From positions 1,622,683 through 1,686,682 of the forward strand of contig JAQFWX010000004.1 of NCBI GenBank assembly GCA_027605045.1: a stretch of DNA of 64,000 nucleotides, given 5' to 3'. Source of the stretch: Phallus indusiatus (lineage: Eukaryota; Basidiomycota; Agaricomycetes; Phallales; Phallaceae). Below, piece by piece: positions 10,001 to 28,976 of this stretch. Below the pieces are notes generated by a model that was given only the letters and a program-made list of their open reading frames with translations, was not told the origin of the DNA and searched no databases. Each line of letters opens with the position of its first letter. The stretch's first letter is position 1. A program made the translations under genes and the position numbers.

Positions 10001-13000
10001 CCATTAGACATACATGCGTCGCTTCGTCGCCAAATTTAACTGTGTTGGTATTTGATACTAGATCTGTAGGGACCCGCTTAAAGTAGACAAATTTAGGACA
10101 ATATGCTGTCTCATAAAGGTAAACAGTAGGTTTTGTTCGGGGAGTTTCCCAGTCGGTTTCCTTGAAATCGTCCATATTAATCCAATCAGACGAGGGTGAA
10201 CATGGTGTAAACGTGGACAAGAATTTATGGGAGTTGAAATTGATATCGAGATCGCTTGTTCGGTTATCGGACTCAACGAATGTTGCCATGAGCGAGCGAA
10301 GGTCGAGACTGGTTAGTATGACGTCTATGGCATAAAATGGTCTATGTCGGACTACCTTGGACTTTTGTTTTTGATTTTTTGACCGAGGTTTTTCTTCCAA
10401 GCGCTGATGCAAGTCGACTTGAAAACTGGTCGAAGTCTTGATCTATGACATTATAGTCGGAAAAAGTCTTAATCAAAATGGGATAACGTACTCCAATACA
10501 CCTTGTCAAACCCATTTTCTGGTCTTCTTCTGTGTCAAGCTTGTACGTATGAGCGATGTATATGGAGGAGAACTCAATTCGATATTTGATAGTAGCAAGA
10601 TGTTGACTGAACTTTTGGGTTGGTAAACGAAACTCAGGAAATATACTTCCCTGGCGAATTGGTAGAGAGATACCGTCATCAAAAAGACTCCACCATGACC
10701 AAAAGTGAGTGAAGGTTTTTGGTGTTAAGTGGAATGCGGCCCGTGGTTCATTTACATTCCCTCTCAGAGGAGAGACCAATGACGTCGACAAGTGAATGAA
10801 ATTTGACCTAAATCCATAATATGAATCGACAGGCTCCTAAAACAAGGTAAGTTATGCATGGCCGACTTAAAAGCTCCCTTACTTACATGACTATTAGTCC
10901 TCGGCTTACGAAGAACGACTTTATGATGCGGAGAGAATGTGAAAAATCTGCAAGAGCGATTGAAAGTGTCTCCATGGCAGGAATCACAAACGGTTGGATT
11001 GCATGTTCGTTCTAAAACGAATCCAATTCCCCATCTTATTCCGTTACTAAACTTGGCACAAAGTTTCTCATGCTCATCAAGACACCAGCTAATAGACGGG
11101 TCCCATTGCATCGATATATCGTCGTGTAATGCCTTGTTAAGCCTCAGCAGACTTTTTGAGCTAGAATTTTTAAAAAATGAGATGTGCGCTTTTTGCTCAT
11201 CCTAAACGGCATACCAAGGAATTATTATAGTCATAGTATCAGAAACGAGTTCTATTAGCTCTCGTTCTGCATTCTTGTGATTCACACGAAGAATAACGTT
11301 TTCATCCCATTTGAAATCAAAACCGGTGGAAGGACCTGATATTTGATAAGGATCATGAGAGCCTACGTGTACACATATGGTCAGTCGAAGTAGATACACA
11401 TATAGTATCCTCACTGGCCTTTGAAATGAAGGCAAGCCGTTCCATCAAATTTCGCAGTCATACGCCAATGTAGAATGAGACGAAGTTTATCCCAAAACCC
11501 TATGGGTGGAGAAGGATCGGATGATGTGGGTGTCAACGTCTCTATCTAGAATAAATTTGTTAGCAAGTGAACGCGAGCTTTTCCTTGCAGACACTCACTA
11601 TTCGCAAGAAATCTTGAATTGCCGGGCTGTATGATATGCCCCACGTAAATTCAGCCACCGCACTATACAGCTTGAGCTTGAGGTCAGCATAGCTCTTTAC
11701 TGGCATAATTGTCTTTGGGACATTCAAAAAGTAGCCATTCGTGACAGTAGATTCATCTGGAATGATGGGACACAGTATCCATTCTACCGATTCAGGCGGA
11801 CCTAATTCTTCGGCGATTACAATATCCGTGTCAATTTTTAGTCCAGACCGTCCAGGGGTAACGGGGAGATTAAAAAGAGGGAGCGGGTAATCACGGATGA
11901 CAATACGGGCACTGTCCAAGGTGCATCTCATATGGAAGGAAACAAACAAAGTGTATTGCGCTGATTTTGGCATATTCCCGAGTTCAGAGGGTAAATCAGT
12001 TTGGGCGTTTTCTTTGCATGCAGAAATGCGTAAATTGAATCCATTGAACATAGCACGGAATAAAGGAGGTATTTTGGCGGGAGTACGGATTACAATCGGT
12101 AAGAGGCGCAAGTCGTCTCTAACCTGACCAAGGGCTCTAAGTACACTTTCATGCAGTAAAGATTCTTTATCTTCTTCCCTGGATATAGCCTTATACCAGC
12201 TTATTGCGTGAACTCGATTTAGACGGTCTCGAGCATCAGCAATAGATACCGTGCGCTTTGAAGTGAACACGAAAGGATATTCGTCCTGTAAGACGTCATC
12301 GGTTTCGGCTTCGGTCTCCATCCGAAGGTTACGGACTTTGGCTCGGAATGCCCGTTCTCTTTCCGAGCGGAGTCTTTGAGCCATTGGGCCAACGCGGGAT
12401 ATCCGTCCTATCTTGCCATCGAGCGGGTTATCCATCACCTCGAAGACGAGACATTTTATATGTATGCTGACGTCAGGGAGTGATTTTGCTGTCTCCGCAA
12501 ATGGTGCTGGAAAAGGTATATGATGACCCCTTTGCACATTAGCCCAAAGGTGACGCAAGGCTTTGAATGCGACTGTTAAGTCTACAAGGAGCCCTGAGAA
12601 TATGAATCCGTGAGGAATAGAAAAGCGCAATCCCTGGACGGTCACAGCGAGCTTCTGTTCTGTGCTTTGAGGCACCTGCACTGTCGTTTGGCTAAGAGTA
12701 AGTATATTATCCCATTCTTCTGGTTTCTTTGAGTTAGGAACACATGCTTCAATTGATATTACCAAAAGGGATGGCGGAAGGGCTGGTGACTTGGTTATGA
12801 GGATTCCTTCGGCCCTCAAGAAAACTTCTCGTTTCAGTGGAAGGTTGCACCTGATGCTCAAGGCGTGAATCTGTATTTTGAAGATGACCGGTAACAAGGG
12901 GCTGGACGCTGACGGCTTGTCGACGCTCGTCTTGCTGAAGCGGAAACACTCCTGGAATGTTTGATGGGCTAGGAGAATGGAGTAGACCCCTAGAAAGTCG

Positions 13001-15605
13001 ATATGGCTTTGAATGGTCGTCTCGTAAGAGGTGACACGAACTATCACGGGCTGGTCTATAGGGAAAGAGATGAAACAGACGCTAGGAATGTAGAGCAGAG
13101 GGTAATCCGTGCCGTCACCCCTCGAAGACGTGTTACGTCCGTATTCAAAAGAGTTGGCAGTAATGGGAAACAAAGTGATATTCCAAAAAGCACAAGAATA
13201 AGCCTGAATATCGCTTGATTCGTCGATTTCCCATTGCGCATGCTTCACTAATTCTTGGTTTAAGAACTTCTTAAAAAATTCAAGATAGTCACTTGGCCGA
13301 CGAAGTTTGACAATCTGCAACGTTGAAGCACCGCCAAGCTCCAATCCTCGTGACAGTTCCAAGTCGCAGTTGGGATTGATGTCCGGACCCGTCAGAGTCA
13401 ACGCTGTGTGATGGATTCCCACATGGAACGAGTAATTGAACAACAAAGGATGCGTCGAGTTTCTTTGAGCTTCACTCTTAGAGGCAGGAAGCACCCGCAT
13501 TAAAGAACGAAGGAGTAATGTAGTATCCTTTCTCCACATATCAAATAAGACATTATCAACCAGTACTTTGAAATGGATTATTGAATTTTCAGGATGCACA
13601 GTCATTGTTTCGGTGGGTATATCATGAGACGTTGCGATATAGCTGGCGACGGAAACAAGCACGCAATCTATCTTTACCATTGCTTCATGGCCGACAGCAC
13701 CGAGACTATTGCTCTTCAGGCAGGGAGTAATGTGTATAGGCCCATTTGTATAACGAAGATTCACCCCCAGGAAATTATACTGGCTCGGATTTTCCGAAAA
13801 AGATATCGCTGGGGTTGTGTTGATATCTGCGTGGATGTTGATATCCGAAGTAGCGAGAGAGCATGTAAAATCCGAGGATAAGATGTTTTTGCCATCATGC
13901 AGGTCCACACAGAAGCTTTGACAATACAGATCGAATTGGACGTTGGGAGGCATAATTGTCTGGTATTGTTTTTTGGGAAGATCGTTAGGTAGTTCATGAT
14001 TTTTCGAGACGTCAAGTTCTGTCATAAATGCACAAAACCTTTCAACGACGTGAACGTCTCCCAACGATATCTGCCAGACGACCAAAGGATCGCTTATGGG
14101 AGCCGGACAATTCGGCGTGAAAGTCCAAATCGAAGGCCATTGGTAACAGATGGTGTCCACGTTTACGCGACTTATTACCAGTAGGCAATGAACTAGAGTC
14201 GCCGTTTCAGGGCAATATCGATCAACCCGAACATGATCTATGCGTAAAGCGAGACCTAATGTAAATCCTCGATCCTTTAAACCTAGCCACTCTCTGTGTA
14301 CAGAGCTTGATGAACCATCTGAAGGCCATACATCAAAACCCAAATTCTTTATCTCCAGTAAATGGACATAATTCGACGATTTATGATGAATGATATTCAC
14401 GCGTTCCATCTGGACATTTATCGACTTCAGTGCGTTAGTGTACGACTGTAAACCTATCGTTACACACTGTCCTATTATGAGACATAATTAGGTTTTCTCA
14501 CCAATTGGGTCGGTTTACGGTTGTGCTCATAAACGCTTCCCTAAACAACCAAACATTAAGGTTTGAGCAAACAGGTGATAAGAGGTTAGTCAGAATTACC
14601 CACCATCGCGGGGGAGGGAGAAGGCGAATCATCTTTTGGTGCCGAAGATAAAAGCAACATGATTCGATCTAAAAATATATCACATTGTGGAGCATGAATC
14701 GAAGTGACAACGGTGTTTGGGGATAGTTCGCGTGTCGATAAATCATAGCTGAAGTCTAATTTAGAATGCAAAGTTCCGGGCGCATGCAGAAAAACAGTTT
14801 CATTATCCATGTCCGTCAGTTCGCTGAAACGCCTATCGAAACCCTGTGGAAGGAAAATCGTAGCCTTTCCAACAATATCGGAGATGTCAACTGCCAAGGA
14901 AATTGCGACGTCTGTCCTGCCGGGTAATAAATCGCCAGTGGCAGCCATACTGAATCGTTTCGTCGATTTCCCATGATATAGCGGGTCAGCTAAGTTCTGC
15001 GACGGGGACAGAAAATCAATTGTGGAGTTAAATGTAACGTTGCCTATAGTCATCTCAACGCCTGGGAAGCTCGAAGAAGATATGGATATCGTCTCGAATT
15101 CAAAATTCATCGTTTGGACTAAATTCACCAGTATTCCCCTACAAAGTCGTCCCAATAGACGTCGTACTTTTTGGGCCAGCTCAGGAGAAATTGCGGCGAA
15201 GATCGCCTCAAAGAAGCTCCGGAAGACCTTGAACACCTGTACGATCGGGTTTGGGGAACGTCGGCTGCCACTCGAACGTTGTATTCTGATAGGTGGGGTC
15301 AGCTCGAGGGAGAGCCCAGTGACTTTGATTGAGATGAGTTTCTCAGATCGAAAGGAGGCTGACCACGAGATCCTCTCGATTCGCCATGTTCGATCTTTGC
15401 TCCTAACATATAGTCCTCTGATAGAACGCATGCTAATGCTCCTCGCTCTCAAGCGTGTGGAAAGTTTGGCTAATAGTGTTGGGGCAATATTTCTTCGGAT
15501 GAGAATTATAAGGACGGTGAGTTCCATTATTAAAATAAGGTATGAAGCCCAGGCTGGCAAGTCCGGATGACTGAAGACTAAAAAACGACTCAGTAATCCT
15601 ATCAT
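7070..15605 (-). CDS. FMP27: FMP27/Hobbit-type bridge-like lipid transfer protein
   Basis: Giant protein of the BLTP2 (Fmp27/SABRE/Hobbit) family, which forms hydrophobic channels for lipid transfer at ER-plasma membrane contacts. The N-terminus starts MIGLLSRF and holds one membrane anchor (ASYLILIMELTVLIILI), as expected for an ER-anchored member. The diagnostic GFWDK motif (PPIGFWDKLRLILHWRM) lies at 11486-11500. The C-terminal exons read IRDARLRTHDLEWRNRTLS and then, across an intron with a GTAAGA donor, LEELFKDFSLSDPSWRDW, ending at the TAA at 7070-7072. The longest open stretch is 11560-14409, with more than ten introns elsewhere; I estimate roughly 2,600 residues. Its 5' end is 74 bp from a small divergent gene, and its 3' end converges on the preceding gene. 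Confidence 0.85.
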
Positions 15606-15679
15606 TATTGGGGGATGTACATTAACTAGAAGAACGAGAAAAAATTAGAGAAGGACTGTGACAGCAGTATGAACAGCAA

Positions 15680-16102
15680 ATGATCAAAGACAAGAAGTTG
15701 GCCAAAAGCCGACAACTTCATCAGAGAATTACGTTTGGAGCGCATTACGTAACCAAGCCGGTAAATCTGATGCGTACTCCCATCTTCAAATTAGAAAATA
15801 GAAACACAACCTGGTATGAATTTACCGAATAACATGAATTGTTTGAAAAGATTTTGTTCAACGTTTCACATTCAGCTTCGAGAGCACACGCAGCATTGGA
15901 AACTTATGTCCTTCCAAAGTAAGCTTTGGGGAACAAATTCTGTATTCGTACTTCGTTTCTACAGACTGGAAGGATTGTTGAGAATCCCGTGTTACGTCTA
16001 CTGCGTACACTTCTCGTTAGCCTTCGACTCCTGGAACCAACTCCTACGTCCGTCCTTCAACAATTGTCCGAAAGGGACCTGTTAAGTAGTACAATCCAAT
16101 AA
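15680..16102 (+). CDS. small unknown protein (~93 aa), four exons
   Basis: Not recognised. The ATG at 15680 opens a basic N-terminus (MIKDKKLAKSRQLHQRITFG). Two short introns (15761-15794 and about 15813-15872) and a third with a GTAAGC donor near 15920 join in one frame. The product ends with a helical, leucine-rich segment (NPVLRLLRTLLVSLRLLEPT) and a TAA at 16100-16102. The consistency of three joins argues for a real gene. It starts 74 bp from FMP27 (divergent) and stops 34 bp before the convergent MET6 stop. The first intron, at 34 nt, is unusually short. It could be a component of a small multi-subunit complex, but nothing in the sequence says which. Confidence 0.45.
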
Positions 16103-16136
16103 AAGCAACGCTGTTGAAGCGTAACGTATCAATGAA

Positions 16137-18851
16137 TTAAGATTGTTCGCGGGCCCATTTGGCGGCATTGACTAGATTGCGGAGTGATGCTAAAATAAAA
16201 TTGTATTTAGTTATAAGCATTAAAGTATATATTATTCCAACCAACCTTCAGTTTCCTTCCAAGCACGGGTTTTCAAACCGCAATCCTATAAATGATCAAG
16301 ATAAAGCAGAGGAAACTATAGAGTGAATTACTTACAGGATTGACTACGAGCAAATTGTCCGGAATGAGTTCGAGGAAAGTAGTTATGCGCTTTCGGATTT
16401 CTTCTTCTGAAGGTACACGAGGAGAGTGGATGTCATAAACACCAGGCCCAATCTCGTTGGAGTAACCGTACTGTTTGAAAGCACTAAGGAGCTTAAGGTC
16501 ACTCTTTGATGCTTCGATTGAAATAACGTCCGCGTCGAGGCGTTGAATTGAAGGGAAGATGTCGTTGAAATCGGAGTAGCAGAAATGCGAATGAGTTTGT
16601 ACCTCATTGCTGACTCCAGCCGTTGCCAGTTTAAAGGAATCGACAGCCCACTTGAGATAGTTATCCCAGTCTACTCGTCGCAAAGGTAGCTAAAAAGTAT
16701 TTCAATACGATCGATTTTTACGGAACTAGTCATTGCATACCCCTTCACGAATTGCCGGTTCGTCCACTTGAATAGCCTTGATGTTAGCTGCAGCTAGATC
16801 CAATACCTCGTCACGAAGAGCGAGAGCTAACTGCTTCGCTTGAATTTCTCGTGAGACATCAACTCGAGGGAAGGACCAGTTTAAGATGGTGACGGGACCA
16901 GTAAGCATTCCTTTCATGGGTTTATCCGTGAGACTCTGTGCGTAGCTACTCCATTTGACTGTAATGGGGCCAGGTCGACTGACGTCGGACACAATGATAG
17001 GCGGGCGAACGTATCTATAATTTAACTCATATTAGGGCACGCAGGTAATTGCAGATAAAGAGAAACCTACCGGCTACCGTAACTTTGAACCCACCCGTTC
17101 TGGGTGAAGACAAAGCCATTCAACCTTTCACCAAAATACTGAACCATGTCGTTTCGCTCAGGTTCGCCGTGAACAAGAAGGTCCAATCCCACTTTCTCTT
17201 GGAAGCGAACAACATGTTCAACTTCCTTCTTAATGAATTCTTCGTACTCATTCTCGGTGATTTGGTTCTTGGTTAGTTTAGCGCGAGCCGCCCGAATTTC
17301 TTTGGTTTGCTATAACTTAGATTAGCCCACAAGAAACAGACGAGTAGATGAAAACAGACTGGGAACGATCCAATTGTCGTCGTGGGAAATTTAGGAAGTG
17401 ACAAATTCTTCTTTTGGGCCTCACGACGAATGGGATAAGGGCTCTTACGCTCGAGCATATCAGGAGAAATGGCAGAGACTCGTTTCCGAACAGTGTCATC
17501 TGAATTCTTTTCGAAATTACGTCGTTTCTGAATAGAAATTTTGTTTGCCTCCAATGCCGACGCTACTTCCGCATTCTGAGAGCCAGACAGACTAGCTGCT
17601 ATCACCGCAACCTCTCGTGCCTTCTCCACAGCAAAAGAAAACCAATCTTTTTGTTCAGAGGTGATCTGGGTTTCCGAGTCGAGAGTGACAGGTGTATGTA
17701 TAAGTGAAGAAGAGGTTGCTATTATGACGCGATCGGACGTGAGCGCAGTAATAGCTTTCTGCGCGATAGCTATGGTGGATAGCATATCATTCTTCCAGAC
17801 AGAGCGACCCGACACGCATCCTAGAGAAAGAATGATGCTTGTTGGTTTAATGGCCGCAATCACGGAGTCTAGTTGCTGGGGTTCCCGATCCAAATCAATG
17901 TGCAAACCACCAATTTTGAGCTTGGCTACAAAACTCGTGTTGTTTTCCAAACGGCCAAAATACGTAGTAAGCATGATCTTGGGGGAAATGTCTTCGAGTT
18001 CGGCATAGGCTTGAGCGAACTGACTTTGGTATTGCAAGGCAGAATCTAACACTAGTATAGGCTCATCAATCTGGACCCACTCGGCACCGGCAGCTTTGAG
18101 CTCGGATAGTATTTGTTGATATAACGGAAGAATTTGAGGCAGAAGAGAAATAGTACTGAAGCTCGGCGAGGCTTCCCTAGCAGCCTTGGATAAAACGAGG
18201 TAAGAGATGGGCCCAAGTATCACCGGACGTGTTTCAACCCCAAGGGCTTTAGCCTCTTTATATTCTTCAAGGAACTTGTTCTTGGTAACTTTGAATACGG
18301 TGTGTTCAGATAACTCTGGGACAACATAGTGGTAATTCGTATCAAACCTGTTGTTAATTAAGAGAGGCAACTCCTCAGGATGATTTTGTTACGTACCATT
18401 TTTTCATCTCAGAAGCTGGCACGTCGACACCATCGGTTTGTCTGCCACGCCCCATAGCAAAATAAGTGTCCAATGGAGACAGATTTTGGCCCTGGTAGCG
18501 AGGGGGAATGGCATTGAATGATGCGGAGTGATCCAACACATGATCATACAAAGAGAATTCACCACTAGAGGTAGCTTCGTCGAAAATGCAAAAAAACTAT
18601 GCACTTTGAACATACCTAGGAATGTAGTCGACGTTTTGTTTTTTCAACGTCAACCAATTTTCTTTCCTGACAGCACGAGCTGCTTTGTTCAGGTCTTCCT
18701 CTGAGACTTTTCCGGCCCAATAGGCTTCTACGGCCTTCTTGATTTCACGATTGGCACCTGGTCAATATTCAGCCATGATGGTTTACAGTGGACTGCAAAC
18801 TGATGCTTTACCAATGCGCGGAAAGCCCAAAACACTTGACTTGACTGACAT
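16137..18851 (-). CDS. MET6: cobalamin-independent methionine synthase (MetE type)
   Basis: 5-methyltetrahydropteroyltriglutamate-homocysteine methyltransferase, the last step of methionine synthesis; a cytosolic zinc enzyme. The N-terminus [14 protein letters not shown] and the following exons ([33 protein letters not shown]) are typical of the family. The C-terminal barrel contains [31 protein letters not shown] and the zinc-ligand segment [10 protein letters not shown], with the third ligand Cys in NPDCGLKTR. It ends [13 protein letters not shown] with TAA at 16137-16139. The ATG (16 codons before the first intron) is the only reasonable start. At least seven introns are present. Divergent from the first alpha-tubulin gene. 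Confidence 0.95.
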
Positions 18852-21254
<2,403 letters not shown>

Positions 21255-21533
21255 TTTGTTTACGCTTTTTTTTGATGATTTCCGGTTTAGCATTTCGATA
21301 CCAAACCTTTACATTTTAATGAACACTACTGCAAAGATCATCCTTATATAGAGACTTTTAATAAAAGCATTCAGTTGCAACTCACTTACGGAAGTACGCG
21401 GTCTGAAGTTGAATATTATAATAGGCGCTCTTATACATTTTTCATCTCGTCTACCACGGCTCAGTAGTTCATTGTGAAAGTCAAAAAGTACGTTCTAACG
21501 CGCTCCTCGTCACGTTCTTCACATAATAACTGA

Positions 21534-23593
<2,060 letters not shown>

Positions 23594-23726
23594 TTTTTGC
23601 GCGTAGCCAAGAGTCTGGTTTATTATATACTTTTGTGTCTTGCCATTCTCAAACCATGTATACCCTGTTTATAATCGAAAAACCGGTGTCTGTTTTGAAC
23701 ACGATTTTTATGCTCGTAATATTTTA

Positions 23727-26700
23727 TCATGCAGCGATAAGCGCATGCAATTCGTACACTTCTTTTCGTACAGCGTAGTAGACTCTTGAAATTGTGCCCT
23801 CAATAATTACTTTCCCTCTTCCTACTTTTTGCACAGCCACAGTATCCGTGATATCATTGCTTTCCGAGTCCTTACTTGCAGCAGCTCCACATACTAAGAT
23901 ACCTTCACCAGCAAATTCGGCTGGTATGCCGATGGTCATCAGACGACTTTTCAAAACCGTTAGCTTCAAATCTCCGATCATAGTTGATTGAGGTAAATGT
24001 GCCATCGGACGAAGTCCAACAGATTGTATGTTACCCGTATTGCTGGCCTCTGATGGGGTTTGATGGAGCGGAGCAGCGACTTCTAACGTGGGTATGGATG
24101 AGGCATTATGTGTGACTACACGGCCAGTAACAAAACCGACTTCGTTATCTTCAAACTGCAATGTGTTGTTAGCAGTATTTTTCATGATATCAGCATTAAA
24201 CTCACTCGTGACATCTTTATAGAACTGAGGAGCTCGTCACTAAGAGAGATCGAAAAACTATTAGTGTGTTGACCAATTTGACACGATTCGCCAACAGGAG
24301 GAGAGTATATCTCCTTGGTCATGGCTTTGATAGCCCCACAACTTTCTAATAAGGAATCCGTCGCTTTCGAAGATGCATGCACAATTATCTAAAAGGTGTT
24401 AATGACGTACTGAGGGATGACCAATTTACTTGCCATTTTCCGCGGATTCATTTGAGGAACAATCGTCTTCAACGCTCGCCCATCGTTCAATCCTTCCATA
24501 TCGATAAAACACAATTTGCATGCTAAATGCAGCTCAACGGTATGTGTGACATATTTCGACGGTGTTTCGACTGCTGGCTTGAAAGGTATAAGCACTAGAA
24601 AGGTACAAAGAAGAACCGTCTTACCTTCGATTCTTCGACTGCGGGCCTGTTGTCATTCGCTTCGGTGACTTCTTCCGCCGCGGCGTTTTCAAGAGCTTTG
24701 CCCTTACGTAGCCACATGCTTACATCGACAGTCTCGCCGTACTCGTCAACACGTCTTTTCCGCTCTATAAAAGGAAACATTCTGAACCGTTGCGTCTGGC
24801 CAATCGCTGTTTTGAAAAAAGATGTTGTCCTAGAAACATTGCCTTTAATATAGATGTCATAAGATAGCAACTGTCTGGTGATCGCTTCGTCTTGATCGAA
24901 TGACCATTCAGCGTGATCCATGGAAATTCCGGTCTTGCCCCGTTTGCCATGACGGCGACGTTCATCACCCCCGCCTGGCTCAATCACCAGGGGCGATGCT
25001 TGATGTTCTGCAGACTCTTCTAAACCATCGTACAATTCGTCATCAGCCTGAGAGTCGCTAGCGTTAGAATCACTGTCATCTTCGTCTGCTTCCAGCATCA
25101 TTTGAGTTCTCGCCATGGCAGCCTGTTGTGCTGCCTCTTTTTCCTTGTTTATTCGTTCATTTTGTAAATATGTCTCGAGTTCCGTGCCTTGTAGGGGAAC
25201 TTTGGAGTTGAGCTACAACATGTTAGTACCTGCAAACGACAACAGAATTACGTGCACTAACTGTCAGACGAAGTGTTTCATTTAAGTCGATAGGAATACC
25301 TAATCGGCCCTTCTCCCATTTGTCGTCATCTGATTGTTTTTCATACCACTTCTCGAAAAGTGTATTACTTAATGTGCCAGCCTCGCTTCGAGATGTCAGT
25401 AGAACAACGTTACCCGAAACAGAGGCAAAATCCGCGAATAAAGCCCTAGATGAACCGTGCGACAAAGATGCAGGAACAGCTAGAATTAACTTGGGTTTGT
25501 TGGAAGGATAAGTCGCTGTCAAGGCTGAGGGCGAAGAGAAGAATTCCAGGTACCTATAAAAAAGTCAATCACCGTTATAACAGGTTATAACCAAGGAAAA
25601 ACTATTAACTCACGGAAATCTTAGAGCTGCCAAACTTTGGTCATCGTCCGTCGCTGTTCGCTTCCGTTTTTTGCCGGTTTCACTGACTTCATCCTTGGTA
25701 ATGGTTCCTCCCAACCATTCCATCATACTTCTGACGAATGTCAACATCTCTTCTCCGTTATTTGAGATAAGGCATATAGGAACTCTCAGTTTCGAGTACG
25801 ACCAGTGTTGATCCAATAGAATCAAGATTTCAAGAATTCGGGTGGAGGCATCACAAGGTATTAACAACGAATTTGTGCGAAGTGTGGTAGTTACTAAATC
25901 TGTAATTCTGAGTTAGTATACAAAGAAATATTTGTCATTATGAAGGAGTACCCAGGAAAAACGAGTCACGGTCTTTACGACGACTGCTGATTACGAGTGC
26001 ACGCTCCGCATCAGTGATGAGAAGATCAGGCCGAACAAAAACGCCACTCCCTGAAACAGATCTCAATATTATCGTGCCGTCTAAATGTCGCTCGCGGGTA
26101 TGATTGAGGTCGACTGCGTATATAATGGTTCCCGAAGACGGTGACCTTATTTTCCATATAGTTCCCCCTAATGTATGACCCGAATTGTATGGTATGATGG
26201 TTATACCTTGACATTTGCCTTTTATTTGGCGTGTGAGATTAAATACAATTTTGTTACCAAAAACAGCGAAACAATAGATACCTTGTAGATGAGTTGGTTG
26301 GGAATACCGTAAAGCCGTAAACGAGTCAAATGCGTCATGAACTTGTTTGACAGTAGCAATATATCTTTTGGGTGTTTTGGGGGGTTTGATCTCGTCAGAG
26401 CCATCCTCAGTGGCCAGAGTTTCTCCTTCTTCTTCTACAGCTTCTTCCAACCGTACCGACTCCACGTAATTAGCGACTGCTATTCTAGCCATGGCTTGCA
26501 CTGGCAGGGTGCAATACGCCGGGGCTCGAAGACCCCAGTGTGAATATGCATACGGTATTAGTCCAGCGTGAGCAAGGTCCCCGTGTGATAGCAAAACGAG
26601 ATCTACTGAATGCGCAAAACTTCAAGCAAGGTTGAATGACAGACATTCAATGGGAGATTTAATTTACCTTTTCAGAGAATTTGCGTAAGACCGCCACGGG

Positions 26701-26858
26701 ATATCTGTATCTGCATCTCCAATAAAATCCGTTTCGTAGTGCCAGTCTGGACAACCACAGTCAAGTAATATGCGAATATCATCTACTTGCAGCAAGTAAC
26801 ACAGAGGAGTTCCCTGACTGGACGCGGCCCCACCAGACAAGGGCGTGAAGGTGATCAT
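23727..26858 (-). CDS. CFT2: CPSF100/Cft2 cleavage-polyadenylation subunit
   Basis: Non-catalytic metallo-beta-lactamase/beta-CASP protein that pairs with the endonuclease Ysh1/CPSF73 in the 3'-end processing complex. It begins MITFTPLSGG at 26858, the conserved family start; the same frame extends upstream only to a GTG. Seen: YLLQVDDIRILLDCG, then LLSHGDLAHAGLIPYAY in the place where active enzymes carry HxHxDH, consistent with an inactive subunit. Next are VQAMARIAVANYVESV, the beta-CASP region with an internal acidic insert, a long charged disordered segment (about 24600-25120), and a C-terminal region ending VYELHALIAA. Around seven introns. Divergent from ARF1 with 177 bp between starts. 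Confidence 0.9.
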
Positions 26859-27035
26859 ACTTGCATAGAAAAAGAGTCTTTCAGGTTGACTCCCAGTAGA
26901 ATTTGGAGTTTGTGTGCTCACGTAATTCTCTCACACACAAACAGTGCGGTCTTAATCGCCACGTGAGCCACTTCAGCTTTCAAAGTTACTGTGTACTCCT
27001 TTGCTCTTTAATTTTACGTTTTGCGGTTTGGAACC
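26859..27035. promoter_or_regulatory. divergent promoter region CFT2/ARF1
   Basis: A 177-bp gap between the start codons of divergent genes must contain both promoters. No defined element was recognised. Confidence 0.4.
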
Positions 27036-27854
<819 letters not shown>

Positions 27855-28038
27855 CGAAATAGTATGAACAGTGTAACAAGAGTTAAACGTTAAATGTTAT
27901 GGCCCTTTCCAAAAAAAGCTTACTGAGCGATACCAAACATATGATTGTGCAAAAGGGTTACAAATGAGTTCTATGTACAAAGTGTCATAAAATCGACACA
28001 TGAAAATAATCTTGACACAATAGTACATTTACCGGACA

Positions 28039-28839
28039 TCAATAAGGCTTGCTTCGTTTATTATTCTTTCTCTCCATTTCCAGCTGTCTCGCCTTTCTAT
28101 GACCGATCTCGACTGGTCTAATAGCGTTGGTATCGGCCTTTTTCAGCTTTACAGGTCTGTTACCAACATACTTTCCTGAAAGAGAAAACAGTGAATTACA
28201 ATTCATCATAAGCTCTGATAAAAATTTCGTACCATCCATCTCTTTCCAAGCTTTGAGAAAATCTTCGGGATCAGAGAAAGCGACAAATCCATACTTAGCC
28301 TTCAATATGTAATCAATTAAAGATCATCTTTATGGAACAGACTGTCTCACCTTCTGGCTGAGCCGGTCTCTGATAACACGGGCTTTCGTGAACGAGGGGT
28401 ATTTGTTGAATGCATTAGAAAGTACATCATCAGATACATCATTACTGAGATCACCGACAAAAAGACGAAACCATTCTATGAACACAATGGATATGAACGT
28501 CGACTTCTACCTGGAGAGAAATTGCTCTGGCTTACTAGAATCCCATTCCAACAAGGTCTGATCCTCCCATACTTTGCCCCCTCCTTTCCTTAAGACAGTT
28601 ACTCTTTTGCCTCCTTTTGCTAGTTTTCCACCAGCACCACCTTTCTTATCAATCATTGCACCAGGAACATAAACACTTTGTTGGGCTAGGATCCCGACGT
28701 CATACTCATAGGCGTTGGCTGGAACAGGTGCATTAGATGATGACCCAGGATTCCATGGACCATAAGATGGTCGATGCGAACTCGATTCGTGACTGTGCGA
28801 TTGTTGAGTGTATGGATTATAATAAGGGTTTTGGCTCAT
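28039..28839 (-). CDS. RBM42-like RNA-binding protein with one RRM
   Basis: RNA-recognition-motif protein resembling RBM42, a splicing-associated factor in animals. The N-terminal half is Ser/Pro/Tyr-rich (MSQNPYYNPYTQQSHSHESS), followed by Gly/Lys-rich KKGGAGGKLAKGGKR. The single RRM lies at the C-terminus: RNP2 LFVGDL, RNP1 KYGFVAF, then PVKLKKADTNAIRPVEIG and a basic tail ending NNKRSKPY. An apparent frame problem before the RRM disappears when the GTAAGC donor at about 28532 is used (joining WDSK to WFRLFVGDL). The 3' end faces ARF1. Assignment to RBM42 rests on the RRM and its basic tail. Confidence 0.8.
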
Positions 28840-28976
28840 GTTGGGAAGTTCGTGGTGGCAAAGGCAAGGCGAAGGTTGGGAATAGGATGCTTACGTATCA
28901 AGGCTGACATAATACATCGTCCACCGTCCATCCTCAACCTCAACCTCGGCTTTCCATTTCTCGTAGACCAACAAAA

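Noticed and set aside
15022..15570. 182-codon open frame on the plus strand
   Set aside because: It is antisense to the well-supported first exon of FMP27 and shows no family signal.
26859..26921. Longer N-terminus for CFT2 starting 21 codons upstream
   Set aside because: The upstream codon is GTG, and MITFTPL is the conserved family start.
28505..28570. Apparent frame break just before the RRM of the RBM42-like gene
   Set aside because: It disappears when the better GTAAGC donor (A|GTAAGC) is used instead of the later GTAGAA.
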